Shown: positions 10,838 to 22,027 of the stretch, piece after piece
Layout of the letters: every line of letters begins with the position of its first letter
Numbering within the stretch: position 1 is the stretch's first letter
Assembly (NCBI GenBank): GCA_011037195.1
Contig: JAAEAF010003357.1
Coordinates: forward strand, 62,001-126,000
DNA from: Triatoma infestans
Taxonomy: Eukaryota > Arthropoda > Insecta > Hemiptera > Reduviidae
Direction of reading: 5' to 3'
Length of the DNA: 64,000 bases
Notes under the pieces: model-generated
What the model saw: the letters and a program-made list of their open reading frames with translations, nothing else
Databases searched by the model: none
Told to the model about the DNA's origin: nothing
Position numbers and translations under genes: made by a program

Positions 10838-11010
10838 CCATCAGAAATATTTCCGTGTATCAACTGTATTTGCTCTGTGCAAGTCTATGTTATTACAAAA
10901 ACATCCTAATGATGGGCTAACACCCGAAACCGGTCGATGACCACAAAAAGAAGCAGGCTAACACGGAAAATATCTCTGATGCTTTCCAGCTCTGCGAAAC
11001 CAACCACAAC
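10838..11010 (+). mobile_element. Family C element with hammerhead-like motif and 12-bp direct repeats
   Basis: The 173-bp unit is flanked by perfect direct repeats TATGTTCAAATT (10826-10837 and 11011-11022), which suggests insertion with a target duplication. Its 5' part CATCAGAAATATTTCCGTGT is inverted relative to ACACGGAAAATATCTCTGAT (10961-10980). In the middle lies CATC-CTAATGA-T-GGGCTAACACCC-GAAAC-CGGTC-GATG (10902-10939), which reads like a hammerhead core with one G-to-A change. Related copies are at 22277 and 49869. Confidence 0.75.
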
Positions 11011-11022
11011 TATGTTCAAATT

Positions 11023-12605
11023 TACCAGACAAACATTCAGTTCCTTTCTACAAATTCTATGGCTGAAAATGACGAATCGGCGTATAATTCAATTAGGAGG
11101 CTCCACTGTAGCGTCTGTGTTTGTTACGGAAAGAAAAGTGTACAGATGCGTGATGGGAGTAAGTAGTGTGTGTGTTAGTGAGAGAGCCTGGTTGGGTTTG
11201 CCAAAACCTATAGTTGCACAATAACTTACTTGTGCACGCCCTAAGTCAAGAGTGAGTTTGGGTTTTGGTTTTATTACAAGCGTATACCGTAATCTCAGTA
11301 AGGAATATCCGCGGATATGCTCCACCAGAACTGAGAATCTGATGATTAGATTTCAATGTGAAGGAGCGATAGACGCACTGACATCAGGGAATGAGAAACC
11401 CTGTCAGCCAACTTCCCATTCCAAAATTACAGCTTGGTGCAGAATTTCTCCACAAGGCAATAAAAGGAAATAAAGCAATGAATCCGTTCTGCAAGTACAA
11501 AGAACATGGCTTTTGGTGGTGTGCAGATGATTCGAAGACCTGTGAAAGGATGTGGGTAGGAGGGTGTAAAGGCCAAGGATCAGACACTCCAAAAGTTTCC
11601 CAGCAACTTCCAAGCAGAAACTGAGAAAAGTGGAAGATGTATCCAGTTCAATATCGACAGAAATGATTGAAATCAGAAAAATTTGATCTTATCATGGTGG
11701 AGCCGCCACTAAAGCATCGAAGTTAATGGGTCATCTGTTCGAAAATTGTACAGGAACAGCTAGACAAAGTAAATGATCTGAGCAGGAGTAACAGAGTTAC
11801 TTACTGCTGGATATCTGGAGGAGCCTGGGAATGTTAGCGTGAAGGGTGTTGTAGTGGACGTCATCGGTGCACGAAAAGATTATTCCCTTCATGAGGCCGG
11901 AAGCTTTCCGAGAGTAAGACAGGTTAAAACACTTCTACTAGGTGGGGATGATTGGAAAAGATTTGAGCCGTGCCACTGCTCTAAGCAAAAATAGGCTGGA
12001 TATGCTAACGCATTTCCTTTTGGAGCAATAGCAGACTCAGCATAGGAAGTAGTAAGGTTTAGGAAGGAGAGGCGCCAGCAAGTTCTGTGGGAAGATAGAA
12101 GAAAAACTCCGAAACCACGATGAATTACGATGCTAACATTCAAAGAAAGACCAGAAGCATGCCAGGTATCAAAAAACGCTATTTCCTCCCTAGGGCCGTT
12201 CTAAATCGTGAAATTTCTTAAAAATAAAAGAACCTTGAAAGATATTTTAAATTGAAAATATCACACGAAAGCTTTATTTGAAACATTTCTATTGGTCTTC
12301 TGTGTGTCCTCACAAAAAAGTCAAATATACAAGCAATGAAAAACAAAGTATGGCTGTTGATGCAAAGTGATTAATGATGAAACCTAGTTTACAGGAGCTT
12401 TTGATTCTTTTTCACAGAACTTATTATTTTCTTCTTTCCAATTTCTGTTAACTCCAAAATTCGCGTCTTTATTATCTGAACTTTCTGAATTAAATGGAAT
12501 AATCTATTACGAAAATTAAAATAACATTAGTTAATTTAATTTTACAATAAAATAATACATGGGTGTAGTATGAAAAAAAATTGTTTTTGGTAGCATTATA
12601 GACAA
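11023..12605. other. No confident gene; weak cysteine-rich open frame
   Basis: The frame 11391-11624 (+) ends with TCERMWVGGCKGQG, which recalls the middle of a Kunitz domain (C-x7-C, GGC.G). Cysteines for a full domain are missing and no splice-bounded exon is clear. The rest shows no recognisable coding or repeat structure. Confidence 0.3.
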
Positions 12606-12990
12606 TGTAGAGCCTTCTAGATCATACTAGAAGTAAATAAAAGCAAAAGAAACCAACCTACTAAATGAAAGAAGAACGTTTTGGAACGTTCGAGAATGAT
12701 CTAACTTGCTATATAAAAGTGAAACGACGTTGCAGTTAGTTTAGTTTGTTATAAAGTATTGTAAAGTGACCTTGTGTATTTCTAATCGTGTTGCGGTTTT
12801 CTAAGTTCTAGTGAAATTTACAAGTTTTGTGTGGTTGTTTATTTGTATCCTATTGCTTTGTTTAATTAACTTGTATTTATTCAGTGATTAACCAATCTTT
12901 TGTTATTACACAATCCAGTGATCGCGAGAGTCTTTAATAAACCTCAAAATAATTAATATTTTGTACTTGTCAGTACTTGCAGAAATTACA
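12606..12990 (+). mobile_element. Putative solo LTR with TATA, heat-shock-like boxes and poly(A) signal
   Basis: The 385-bp segment begins TGTA and ends TACA, and is flanked by GACAA (12601-12605) and AACAA (12991-12995), a 5-bp duplication with one mismatch as for Copia or Bel/Pao elements. In LTR order it holds an upstream box region, TATATAAAAG (12710-12719), an initiator-like TGCAGTTAG (12731-12739) and AATAAA (12936-12941) followed by a GT-rich stretch. There is no second LTR or internal region. An orphan heat-inducible host promoter is the main alternative. Confidence 0.55.
12672..12719 (+). promoter_or_regulatory. HSE-like array plus TATA box
   Basis: AGAAcgTTttgGAAcgTTCgaGAA (12672-12695; shown in pieces AGAACGTTTTGGAACGTTC and GAGAA) matches alternating nGAAn/nTTCn pentamers, the heat shock factor site, with one imperfect pentamer. 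TATATAAAAG follows about 15 bp downstream. A second element, TTCTAGATCATACTAGAA, lies at 12615-12632. HSF binding is inferred only. Confidence 0.55.
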
Positions 12991-12995
12991 AACAA

Positions 12996-14608
12996 TCCAA
13001 TTCTCTCTGGTGGATGAGAGTTATGGGTAATATGAAAAGGTTCATGAAGCTCGCCAAGAGTTTAAAGTTTAATTTGACAGAATGGATTCTTTTTCATTCT
13101 AGCAATAGATTCTCTAGATTCGGATCTGGTTTTATAAGACCAGCAATATGTACTGAAAGCATAGCACATACATAGACAAGGTACTCTCTGCTTTAGCATT
13201 CTACATGAGTGAAATGCCTTCCATAGTTATTGAAGAATCCCTATGAGCAATGCTAAGTTCTTTTATCTCCTATCTCTAATCCCTTGATATAAGATCCTTT
13301 AAATCAAATGGAAATTTCCATTTTTCAGTTCATCTCCAGTTTGTTTCTTACAAATGTTAGCTAATTCCTCTTTCTTTTGTTTTTCTTCTGCTGCTGCTTC
13401 TTCTTCTTCTTGTTCGCATTCCTTCTTTTCCAAGTTTTTTTATTTATCTATTAAATTTAATTTACTATTTTTTACTACCATTAGGATTTTTTTTTTTTTT
13501 CTAGTAAATTTAAAATAGTAAAGAGAGCGTCTAGAGTTCTGCTACCAACTTTTCTATAGAATAGTGATTGTCTAGCTATCAGCCTTAGATTATGCATTTC
13601 AAATCCCCTAGTGGTATAGACACAAACTAAGGACTATTTTCATTGAATAGGAAACAAAACAAAAAAAAGTAAAAAAAAAACAAACAGATATTTAAGTGGT
13701 GTTTGTTACATTCAGGTGGTCGCATTGGTATTGTCTCCAGCTGTTTGATCCTTTTATCTATCTCCCTCACTCTCTCTCTCTCGCTCTCTCTCTCTCTCTC
13801 ACGCTAACTCTCTCACTCTCTCCCCTTCATAAGTCCTGTAAGATAGAACAAAAGACTTTCTTCCTTCTTTTTATCCAGCATCCTCTCTTTTCTCTCATTT
13901 TTCTTTTGTTTTCAATGAAACATCATGCCATGTTCACGTATTATTTCCCCGGTCTTAGTTCGTATTTTCCATAGTATTGCCCCGTAATTGTTTGGCCAGT
14001 AGGAAGATAATCTATCAGCAGAATGCCTTTTGCATCCCAGAAAACTGAGGCCACATGTATTTTTATGGCTTCTCTATTAACTAGACCAGTATACTAATTA
14101 TCGAGAGCTTACTAATGGTTTAGGTATACGTGTTTAGAAAGTTATAGAAGAGAAATATTTGCCATGATGTTAATTAGCTGTATAAATCAACCAACCAATC
14201 AGTCACTAGTCACTCCTGCTATCCCCTCCTTACAATGGAAGGAAGTATTATTCCGATAATTTTCAGAAATTTCAGTTTTTAGCGGAAATCTAAGTTTCTG
14301 AGTTCTTTTTTTTTTTTTTTTCTTTTTTTATCCCCGAAAGATGTATGACCAAATTTAACCAAAATAGCCAATGCTAATTGATCTGAATCTTATTATTACT
14401 ATAATTAAAAATTTATTCAAACTTGGTATTTTCTCAAACTTTAATTGCCACTGTATACGTACTGTATAAAATATGCTATCTATAAGTGGTAGAGAAACAA
14501 ACTTATCTTCTGCTTGTTAAGCATTTCTACTATCTAGCAAGTAACTGTAATGTAGACCACCAGGCTGCTACTGGTTGGTTAGTTTAGCGCCAAGCCTAAA
14601 TGAAGTGC
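12996..14608. other. No gene; pyrimidine-rich sequence
   Basis: Holds a CT-rich microsatellite (about 13766-13822), several T runs and a C run ending near 14621. The open frame 13696-13974 is a by-product of the CT tract. Confidence 0.6.
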
Positions 14609-14609
14609 C

Positions 14610-15140
14610 CCCCCCCCCCCCAGACCCCTGTAAAATCAATTTTCCAGGGAAAATGCTTCATATAAAATCATATAAGAACCGACTTGATGTCAGTTTAGCG
14701 TTCCAAGTTTAATCTTTGGGGCTTTTTTGGAGAAAATCCCAAATATCTTAGAAAACCGTACAGTAAAATCGCATCTCCCGATTAAGCCACTATCCTCAAA
14801 CAAAGAATTTTGGTAATATATTTAATGATAAATATCATATAGGTGATAGAATAGTACACTATAATTGAAATTGCACGGTGATCTCCCCTAGAACTTCCTC
14901 CTCCAAAAAAAAAGTTTCGAATTAAAGTGATAGAGGGTAAAAATGTGGTAAATATTATAAGAATTTTGAAGAAAATCGCTGGAATTGTTTTTTGACCGGA
15001 AATTTCATCAAGTCGGATCCGATCATCATGGCAGTATCGTTCGAGTTTCCTGCGTTTTTACTGAGAGGGCCCCAAAAGCTAAATTTCGAAAATTAAGATA
15101 CGATAACAATATCTCTTCTTAAAGTGATAAGAGAAAGTAA
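14610..15140 (+). repeat. Family A copy, forward, diverged
   Basis: Shows 'taaaatcaattttccagggaaaatg' type start (14632-14655), a 'ccaagtttaat' block, 'agtaaaatcgcatctcccg' (near 14762), then a second round with 'ttttgaagaaaatcgctgg' (near 14962) and 'gagtttcctgcgttttta' (15043-15060). Confidence 0.65.
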
Positions 15141-16224
15141 ACAATAGATGTGTCAGTAATACAGCACAGACTGTTTATTCCAAAATTTTCCCCAACTTTC
15201 CCCAATATAAACAAATCATAATGAAATTGACTATAACTGATTTTAAAAGAAAGGGGAAAGAAACATTGCATGCAATAAATCATAAAAAATAAAACAGATT
15301 TTCATAAGCTTTTTATAGCTTCTCCTCTTTCGGAAATAATCGACCATCAATCTCAAATAATGAAAGCTGTGACTAATAGAGCCATCAACAGCAAAACAAA
15401 AAAAAATATGACGTAAATTGACAATTGGCAAGAATTTATTATGAAAAAATAAAGGAGGAAAGGGGAGTTTTAAAAAAAGAAAAACTGAAATTCTGTCAGT
15501 GAGGAAAACGCGTCAATCATGTGAATATAGTAGTAGGTGCCTTTCCCTGGAGATCTCGCCGTAGGCTTACTAGTTATTTTCCCCAGCCTGGATTTGTCAC
15601 TACCTTTTTTTCATTAATTGACGGTAAATAAGTAATTGATTTTTACTTTATATAACTGCACAATAAAAGGAAGAATTTGTGATTTGAGTTTTCATCGGAA
15701 ATAAAGGCATTTAGTTTCCCTAAATATTTTTAGTGATGAACTGATGAACACACATTATATTTGTGAGCGAATTTTACAGTGGGAGAGTGACGACTGAATT
15801 TCCGAATTTATTGTACAGAGATAAAATATCTGAGCTAAGAGTGATGATCGTTGGTAACCATCGTGAATGTAGAGTGATAGAGTTGGATGTTATGAGTCGT
15901 TTGAAGTGAGTGATGTGGCTAGTTAGAAATCCTTGCTTTTTCAAAAGTTGGATTAGCCTTTGTTAAACCTTGAAAAAGTTGATTTGAGACTTAAAGTTAA
16001 AGTTGATCCGGTGTCTACTATCTACTCTTTAAAGTTTATCTGGTGGTTAATCTTTAAGCGTTTCAGTTCTAATGTTTCATGTACACTTCCTGTGTATACT
16101 GGAATCTTCAGATACGTAAAAGAAGTGGATGTAAAACCAAAACTACTGCGAACTAAAAGCTCTATTATGACTCCCAAGGCTTTTATTCAATTTGTCTTAC
16201 CATTATAGATAACGAATGAATGAG
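15141..16224. other. No gene recognised
   Basis: AT-rich; short open frames at 15243-15431 (-) and 15960-16208 (+) lack any family resemblance. Confidence 0.5.
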
Positions 16225-16440
16225 AGAAAGGCTGTCGAAGTTGAAGCCCATTCGCCAAAAGAGGGTGTAATGCATAGTTGACGTGCGTTGGAGCCCATTC
16301 TTCAATACATTGTAGTGGGCGTAACAGAGGGTGACACGCATAGTTGACGTGTGCTTAGGGGCTCATGGTGGCGCCTCGAAGTTGATAATGGAATTACTGA
16401 CTCCAGCTTTTCTGGTGAATTTACTGGCGATTGGTTCCAT
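16225..16440 (+). repeat. Family B dispersed repeat, copy 1
   Basis: Shares with 45140-45320 the segments 'agcccattcgccaa', 'gagggtgtaatg', 'tagttgacgtgcg', 'tggtggcgcct' and 'tccagcttttctg' in the same order. Here 'catagttgacgtg' occurs twice in tandem. No terminal structure was found. Confidence 0.75.
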
Positions 16441-18539
16441 TAAAGTACTTAAAATATCTTAAAAAACGTAAAGGAAAAATAACAGGAAGCTTAAACTGGA
16501 TGATATTCCTTATAAGAAACACTGAGTCAGTGACCGTCTCAAAACATGTATATTTACACAATAAATATACGCCTGCTGGGGGGGGGGGGTAGCGTCCCCC
16601 AACGGATGCAAACTCTAGTTTCCCATCACATAATCATTCACACTTACATGTTATATAAGTTACAGACCACTACTTTCATTGGCTTACATCCCCTTTTTTG
16701 TTCATAAACATCAGAGCCATTATAGATCTTTTAGGTCACAGTAGATTTGGTTTTAAAGTAAATTCCGTTATACATCTAAAGCTTCCAAAATATACAGGAA
16801 AGTTGCAAGAAGCTGTCTTTAAGCTGATTGATAGTTGATTTTATTGCGAATTTATGAGTGTAATTTAATTATGATTATACCAATTTAATTAGTTCCTATA
16901 GTTTTAATTTAATATATTTAAATATCAAAATTATGTTATTATTAAATAATACAATTGTGCCCATGGTATTAAAGTTAAAGACGATTCTTGAGCCAAATCT
17001 TTGGGAAATAGTTCTTTAGGTAATGAGCTTATGTGTCTTGCGGGAAGAGAAGAAAGTAGGAGAATATTAAGTCTAACAAGAAAAGGAGACTGTAAAATCT
17101 TTGGAATAGTAGTAGAGCCCCAGTGTGAAGGGAAGCTGCATGCTTCAATGCGGAGAGGTGGGGAACTTTTCCATGAAGATTATCTTTAACTTTTGGTAGA
17201 AAACTTTATAGAGAGGAAGAGTTTGTCCTAATAACAAGTGGAGGAAGTAGTAGGAATTGTAGATTTCTCCTTCTTCTGCCTCTATATAACCAGTAAAGGC
17301 TATAACAAACCTTTCCTAAGCAGCAAACTTAGTTTCAAGTATCGTCGTAAAGTTGACGACCTGTACCAGCGTCTTAAAAAGAAGTATGCTGATGGTAGGT
17401 TAGGTAGTAGTTGGTAACAATGAAGTTGGTTAATTATTAACGGTTGTTACACCTGGTGTACAACATTTTTACAAAAAAAAAATCCCAATTTAAGAGATTC
17501 TTCAAAATTATTTACAAAGAGAATCAATAGAAACACTGCAATCAGGGAGCATGACCCTTTTGAGAAATGTAAAACTATTTCCGCATGTAAGATTGAAAAA
17601 TGACAGTGTCAAGGAAGGATAGGTACCGATGTTTAGTTTCCCACTGCAACTATATAAAACGTTAGAAATTGAATTTTCACGGGAAATCAACGTTTTTACG
17701 TACTCTGAGTACGAAAAAACAAATTGCCGAGATTGTAAGTGAGTGTAAACAAAATTTTTAAAAAACGAAAACTAGCAAGAAGCTCAAACTTGATCAGATC
17801 AGAAGCTCAGATTTTCATCAATTTTTTTTTTTTAAGCGCCTATAAGAAAACAGGGATTTGAAGATGTTCCCAATCTGTCGTCACAAATCATGCAATACCC
17901 AGCAAAGGTAGTTTATTCCTTAGGGGGATGGGGAGCAGAAAAAAAACACCACTGTTCGTATCGAATGCTAGTGATGAAATTATGTTGCCAGATTGGGAGG
18001 TACAATGCCAGAGGCTCTTTTAACAATAACTGAACAAAGGAAACATAATGTCGATAGTATACTTCGTTCTGCTGGGGATGATATTTTCATATTCCCTTAT
18101 TCTCCTCGTTTTTTTGCTCGCCTAACGATATACAGCTCATCCCTTTAACTCAAGAGCCTTATTTATTAAAAGATCATCTACTACTACCCGCATATACGGG
18201 TTGTAGATCTCCTTCTGGGTATACAGAAATACCGACTGTATAGAATGTATGAAGTATTCACTTGGAAAACTCAAATATTCTTTTTTATGAAAACAAGAGA
18301 CACTACCAGTGTATTTCTACGAAGAAAATCTTTTGGAAAAGATGCACCTTCTTACAAAGCAGCAGCTTACAATCTTCGTGATTGCAATCTTAATGAGAAA
18401 ACTATTAGGAAAAAAAATCTCAGTGTTACTGCAATTCACAAAGTTTCACTGAATTGGAATTATGACCATATTTTAAGTTGCTCACAACTGTTGCAAGCGG
18501 TGAAACCTAACGTCATAAGAGTTACGAGGGGAGCCGAAC
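16441..18539. other. No gene; scattered family A fragments
   Basis: A G run at 16578-16590, AT-rich spacer and degenerate family A pieces near 16440-16500 and 17690-17835 are visible. The open frame at 18245-18580 ends in a family A fragment and matches nothing I recognise. Confidence 0.45.
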
Positions 18540-18940
18540 GTCACATCTCCCACAGAATCCCCAACCCCCCTAAACAGTAATTTTCCAGAATAAATCTTTC
18601 AAATAAAAGTTATAGAACTTTATATGTGTTGCTGGAATACAAAGTTAAAATGGAAATTGATTAGAACCGTTTCAGGGGGAAAAAAAAATTGGGAAAAATT
18701 TTAAAATCCAATGAGTGATGTTAATGATCGGTTGGCCGGTTTTCTTCGACCTTGGATTTTCACAAAATATTTACCTATCACAGATGGAGGGGAACCGGTC
18801 AGTATAAAAAACAGCACTTTATAGGAAAGTCACCATTACAATGCATTTTCCCGGCAAAATGTTTCAAGTAAAGCTGTAAACCTCACATGCTAAATTTAAA
18901 GAAAAATTTTGGATCCATTTTCCTGGAAATCGGGTAAACT
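18540..18940 (+). repeat. Family A fragments, forward
   Basis: 'aattttccagaataaatctttcaaataaaag' related sequence (18580-18610) is followed by 'ccggttttcttcgacc' (near 18737) and then another 'cattttcccggcaaaatgtttcaagtaaa' start (near 18842). Confidence 0.65.
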
Positions 18941-18961
18941 GGAAAAAACACATACTTTTTT

Positions 18962-19620
18962 TTATCCTATACCAGTGTCGGCCATACGCCCAACTTCTCT
19001 CTGATAAAGTAGGGATTTACCCAATAAAGTAATGTAGACCCAATATAATAGGGATCTATGATGCCAGGATGTGGCATCTTCGTCTTTACATACAGAACGA
19101 CAAAGAGCTTTGCAGACCTGGGGAGATAGTATGAGACCATAATTACTACATAGCCGCATAGTGGGCAAAGTGGGGTACGCCACTATCTACTTTGTGCATA
19201 TAGTCGTGGCCAGTAGCAAGTCTAAAATTGGCCACAAATACTTGTGGGGCAGATCAGAGTTCTTCGCCTCAGTGGGTTGAAGCAGATTTGTCCAATCTAT
19301 CTGCCACTTCATTACTACTGATACCTCAGAGGCTTGGGATCCATTGGTATGCGACTTCTCGTGAAATTATTTCACTAATAAACGTCTTCATCTGATTTGC
19401 AGTTTCATTTAAGTCAGGAGCAATCATGCTAATGGCTAATATAGCAGCCTCTGAATCTATAAAGAACACGACCTTCTCTTATCGTGGTCTTCAGTTCTAA
19501 TTAAACGGTGGCTAGCTTGAAGGATGCTTCCAACTCCGCTTCGAAGTTGAGTAAAGTGGTGGTAGTTCTTTGGTTGATCGATTTTATCAAAACCTTATGT
19601 TAAGTCCCATAGTAGCACCT
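18962..19620 (-). pseudogene. I-like LINE 3' fragment: RNase H domain and C-terminal Cys/His region
   Basis: RNase H removes the RNA strand after reverse transcription in I, LOA and related LINEs. On the minus strand from 19545 the peptide contains NFEAELEA (acidic residue of the first conserved block), FFIDSEAAILAI (second acidic block) and WIPSL-GISSNEVADRLDK (the conserved end of RNase H, as in '..G..GNE.AD.LA'). After that come VANFRLATGHDYMHKV (near 19215) and a degenerate cysteine-rich end CKALCRSVCKDEDATSWHH. A stop interrupts the frame between WIPSL and GISS. The 5' two thirds of the element are absent. Confidence 0.88.
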
Positions 19621-19624
19621 AAAT

Positions 19625-19800
19625 GAAAGATCAAATTTGAACTTTCTGCCATTTTTACGTTTTTGAATATGTTGTCTGACCAAACATAAAAATACGCACA
19701 CTAATTTCTTCTAAAAACCATTTTCGCTTGCGCAGCGGACCTCAAGACATGTATTTCCGGTGAAAACTCAATTTCGAAAATTTGGCGAGACCATTGAAAA
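19625..19800 (+). repeat. Family A copy, forward, 3' half
   Basis: Carries 'tcaaatttgaactttctgcc', 'tttttacgtttttgaatatgttgtctgacc', 'cggacctcaagacatgtatttccggtgaaaac' related segments and 'tcaatttcgaaaatttggc'. The CA tract has decayed to a few CA steps. Confidence 0.8.
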
Positions 19801-20635
19801 TAGCCACAACATCGCGTATCCTCTCATCACCACTCTAGAGTGATGTTCTAGGATTGAGGCCCTGCAAACTACTCTTAAGGGGTGTGCGGTTAAGTAGGTT
19901 CTGAACCATGTTGGAAGATGAAAGGGCTCTGCCACTTGTTTCATGGGCTGTTGTAAATGGATAAACGGTGAGTCCATGAGGCCTAAGTGCATCTATGATT
20001 TCTCATATTTTCATATATTCATATACAGAAATGTCTCCATAGCGGAAATGGATTAGCTACTTCGACAGAGCTCTTGGTGTTCCTGAAGGCTAATAAAACA
20101 GCCTAACAAAACTTATCTGACACGAACCAAGATCTACTCCTAGCACATAGTCCCAGCAGGGATAGCTGATATATGCAATTTCTGGTCATTAGCATACCCA
20201 TAGACCTATGTGCTCTTCATCAGTACATTAACAGACTCTTACATTTTACAGACGATTCTATATAATATACAAAACACGATGTAGCCTCTTAGAACGACGA
20301 GGTAATTAGTTTGGTCAAAGGCAAACAACCATTACTAACAACCATTTCCCCCTTTCAAATCTCAACTAAATCTTACATTAAGTCACATCCAGTAACAGAA
20401 AAAGTACGATAGTATGCAAAATTAAGTTATTAACAGAAATACATAACACATACAGCGAGTTCTCCTAAGTCTGAAAATGTGTGCTCGCTTAAATTCATCA
20501 ACCTATCTATTCTGGTAAAGTTAATTGCCATAACGACGGCATCATCATTACCAATGTTTCAGCTAAACTAAAGTTAAAGTTAATAAATTATAATTAAAGA
20601 ATAAAAGCTTGGTGTAGTAGTTTAATTTCACTTAC
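19801..20635. other. No gene recognised
   Basis: Unique-looking AT-rich sequence with no supported feature. It would be intron or downstream region if the exon candidate at 20636 is real. Confidence 0.45.
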
Positions 20636-20677
20636 TTGTTGCTTGCCTTCACTTCCAGCTAACAGAGGTGTGTGCGC
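20636..20677 (-). CDS. Candidate 42-bp coding microexon of an unidentified host gene
   Basis: On the minus strand a T-rich tract ending TTTTGTTTCAG precedes the segment and GTAAGTG follows it, close to ideal acceptor and donor sites. The segment is 14 codons long in phase 0 and reads AHTPLLAGSEGKQQ; the other two frames are less useful (one meets a stop). I do not recognise the protein. An exon-like island upstream on the same strand (23195-23349) ends in the matching phase in one frame. The intron between them would contain the TRIM element. Splicing is inferred only. Confidence 0.45.
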
Positions 20678-20742
20678 CTGAAACAAAAGAAAATAAAACT
20701 TATTTAGAGTATAATGGAGTTGATGAGGAGAGAAATTGGGTT

Positions 20743-21016
20743 TGACTAATTAGACGAGATATGAAGACACTATTATAATATAGCTATAAGTTTACACAAA
20801 CTGCACTGAACTTGTAATGATATTATAGAATAAAGGGTTAGAGTAGAGTTATGACACGATTTGATGTATATGGTTGAATTAATGATTGATTAAATGATGT
20901 CTAGATCTCTTACTGGCTTATATAGGTTCTCCCCACTCTAGCCTGCTTAAGTCAGAGAGTACCAGAGTGAGTTTGTTTTCTCTCGGTCGGGCTTGACTCT
21001 CTCTCTTGCCGTTACA
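20743..21016 (-). repeat. 3' LTR of the TRIM-like element
   Basis: 274 bp, the same length as the partner repeat, TG...CA ends. TATA-like ctTATATAgg reads on the minus strand near 20920-20930. Confidence 0.85.
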
Positions 21017-21112
21017 TCATCCCCTCTCCTGAAGAAATTTTTCACGTGTGAAAAATTTGAGCGTGCTGCTGAATGATGTGTCTTTGTAGCTCATCTGGTT
21101 TGGCTACTTGTT

Positions 21113-21386
21113 TGATTAATTAGACGAGATATGAAGACACTGTTATAATATGGCTATAAGTCTACACAAACTGCACTGGACTTGTAATGATTTTATAGAT
21201 AAAAGGGTGGGAGTAGATATATGACACGATGCGATGTATATGGTTGAATCTGAGAGATTGATCCATGTCTAGAGCTCTCACTGGCTTATATACACATTTC
21301 CCACTCTAGCCTGCTTGAGTGAGAGAGTACGAGAGAGAGTGTCTGTTTTCTCTCGGTCGGGCTTGGATCTCTCTCTTGCCGTTACA
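21113..21386 (-). repeat. 5' LTR of the TRIM-like element
   Basis: 274 bp, TG...CA ends, diverged from the 3' LTR by scattered substitutions. The sequence after it on the minus strand, AAACAAGTAGCCAAACC, occupies the primer-binding-site position, but I cannot match it to a tRNA. Confidence 0.83.
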
Positions 21387-21639
21387 AGAGAGAGTGAGGA
21401 AGCGCTATAAATATTCCAAATCTAGAAAAAGACTTGAAATCATTTTTCAGAAAACGTGATAGTAACTCTTCAACTTTCAATTGGCAATCCTTTCCCAGAT
21501 CTGGAATTATTACAACAGATTTGATGATTCGTAAAATTTTGCGGGTTCTGGGACCATATACAAGATCTTGAAATGGCAATTTAGATAGATACCTAACATT
21601 GAAGCTCCTTCAATATTCAAAGATCAACATTCAATCAGA

Positions 21640-21770
21640 AAAATAAATTTTCTCTGAAAAATGAAATATCAAGATCTGGTGTGCAGTCAATATTCCATGC
21701 TCAGAGAAAATCAGGTATGAAACACTCACACGACTTTCTCTTACTCCAATTTATACAATTTAATTTAATT
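21640..21770 (+). repeat. Family A end motif
   Basis: 'gaaacactcacacgactttctcttactcc' type sequence (21719-21748) marks the left end module of the family. Confidence 0.6.
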
Positions 21771-22027
21771 TTTTTTTTCTTCAAAACTGCGATGTTTATA
21801 ACCGTTTATGGCTGCCCATAAAAAAAAAAGAGGATAGAAGTTAGACACATATATCTGATGGACACTGTGGGTGCCCTCCCTCTATCTCTACACCATGTAG
21901 CGTCAGTTTAAATTTAAACGTAACTGAGAGGCCTGCGAATCCACTCTAAAATGAGTTTATTGGAAAAGTGTTAGAAATAAGTGATATCTGGTATTTATCC
22001 AGCATTGCGGCCCCACATATTCAATAA

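Larger units (their letters stand above)
20743..21386 (-). mobile_element. TRIM-like miniature LTR element
   Basis: Two 274-bp direct repeats (20743-21016 and 21113-21386) begin TG and end CA and surround only 96 bp. On the minus strand the LTRs start TGTAACGGCAAGAG and contain a TATATAAG box. The internal region ends in the purine tract CTTCAGGAGAGGGGATGA directly before the 3' LTR, which fits a polypurine tract. A short frame reading FFTREKFLQERG then stop overlaps it and looks like a residual pol C-terminus. The LTRs differ at many positions, so the insertion is old. No clear target duplication was found. Confidence 0.85.

Noticed and set aside
10838..11010. Family C as an ordinary TIR-type MITE
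   Set aside because: The single-copy form has only about 20 bp of imperfect inverted ends, and the flanking duplication is 12 bp, longer than for common DNA transposons. Not fully excluded, because the 49869 form is a foldback.
13696..13974. 92-codon protein with leucine/serine repeats
   Set aside because: The repeats are the CT microsatellite read in frame.
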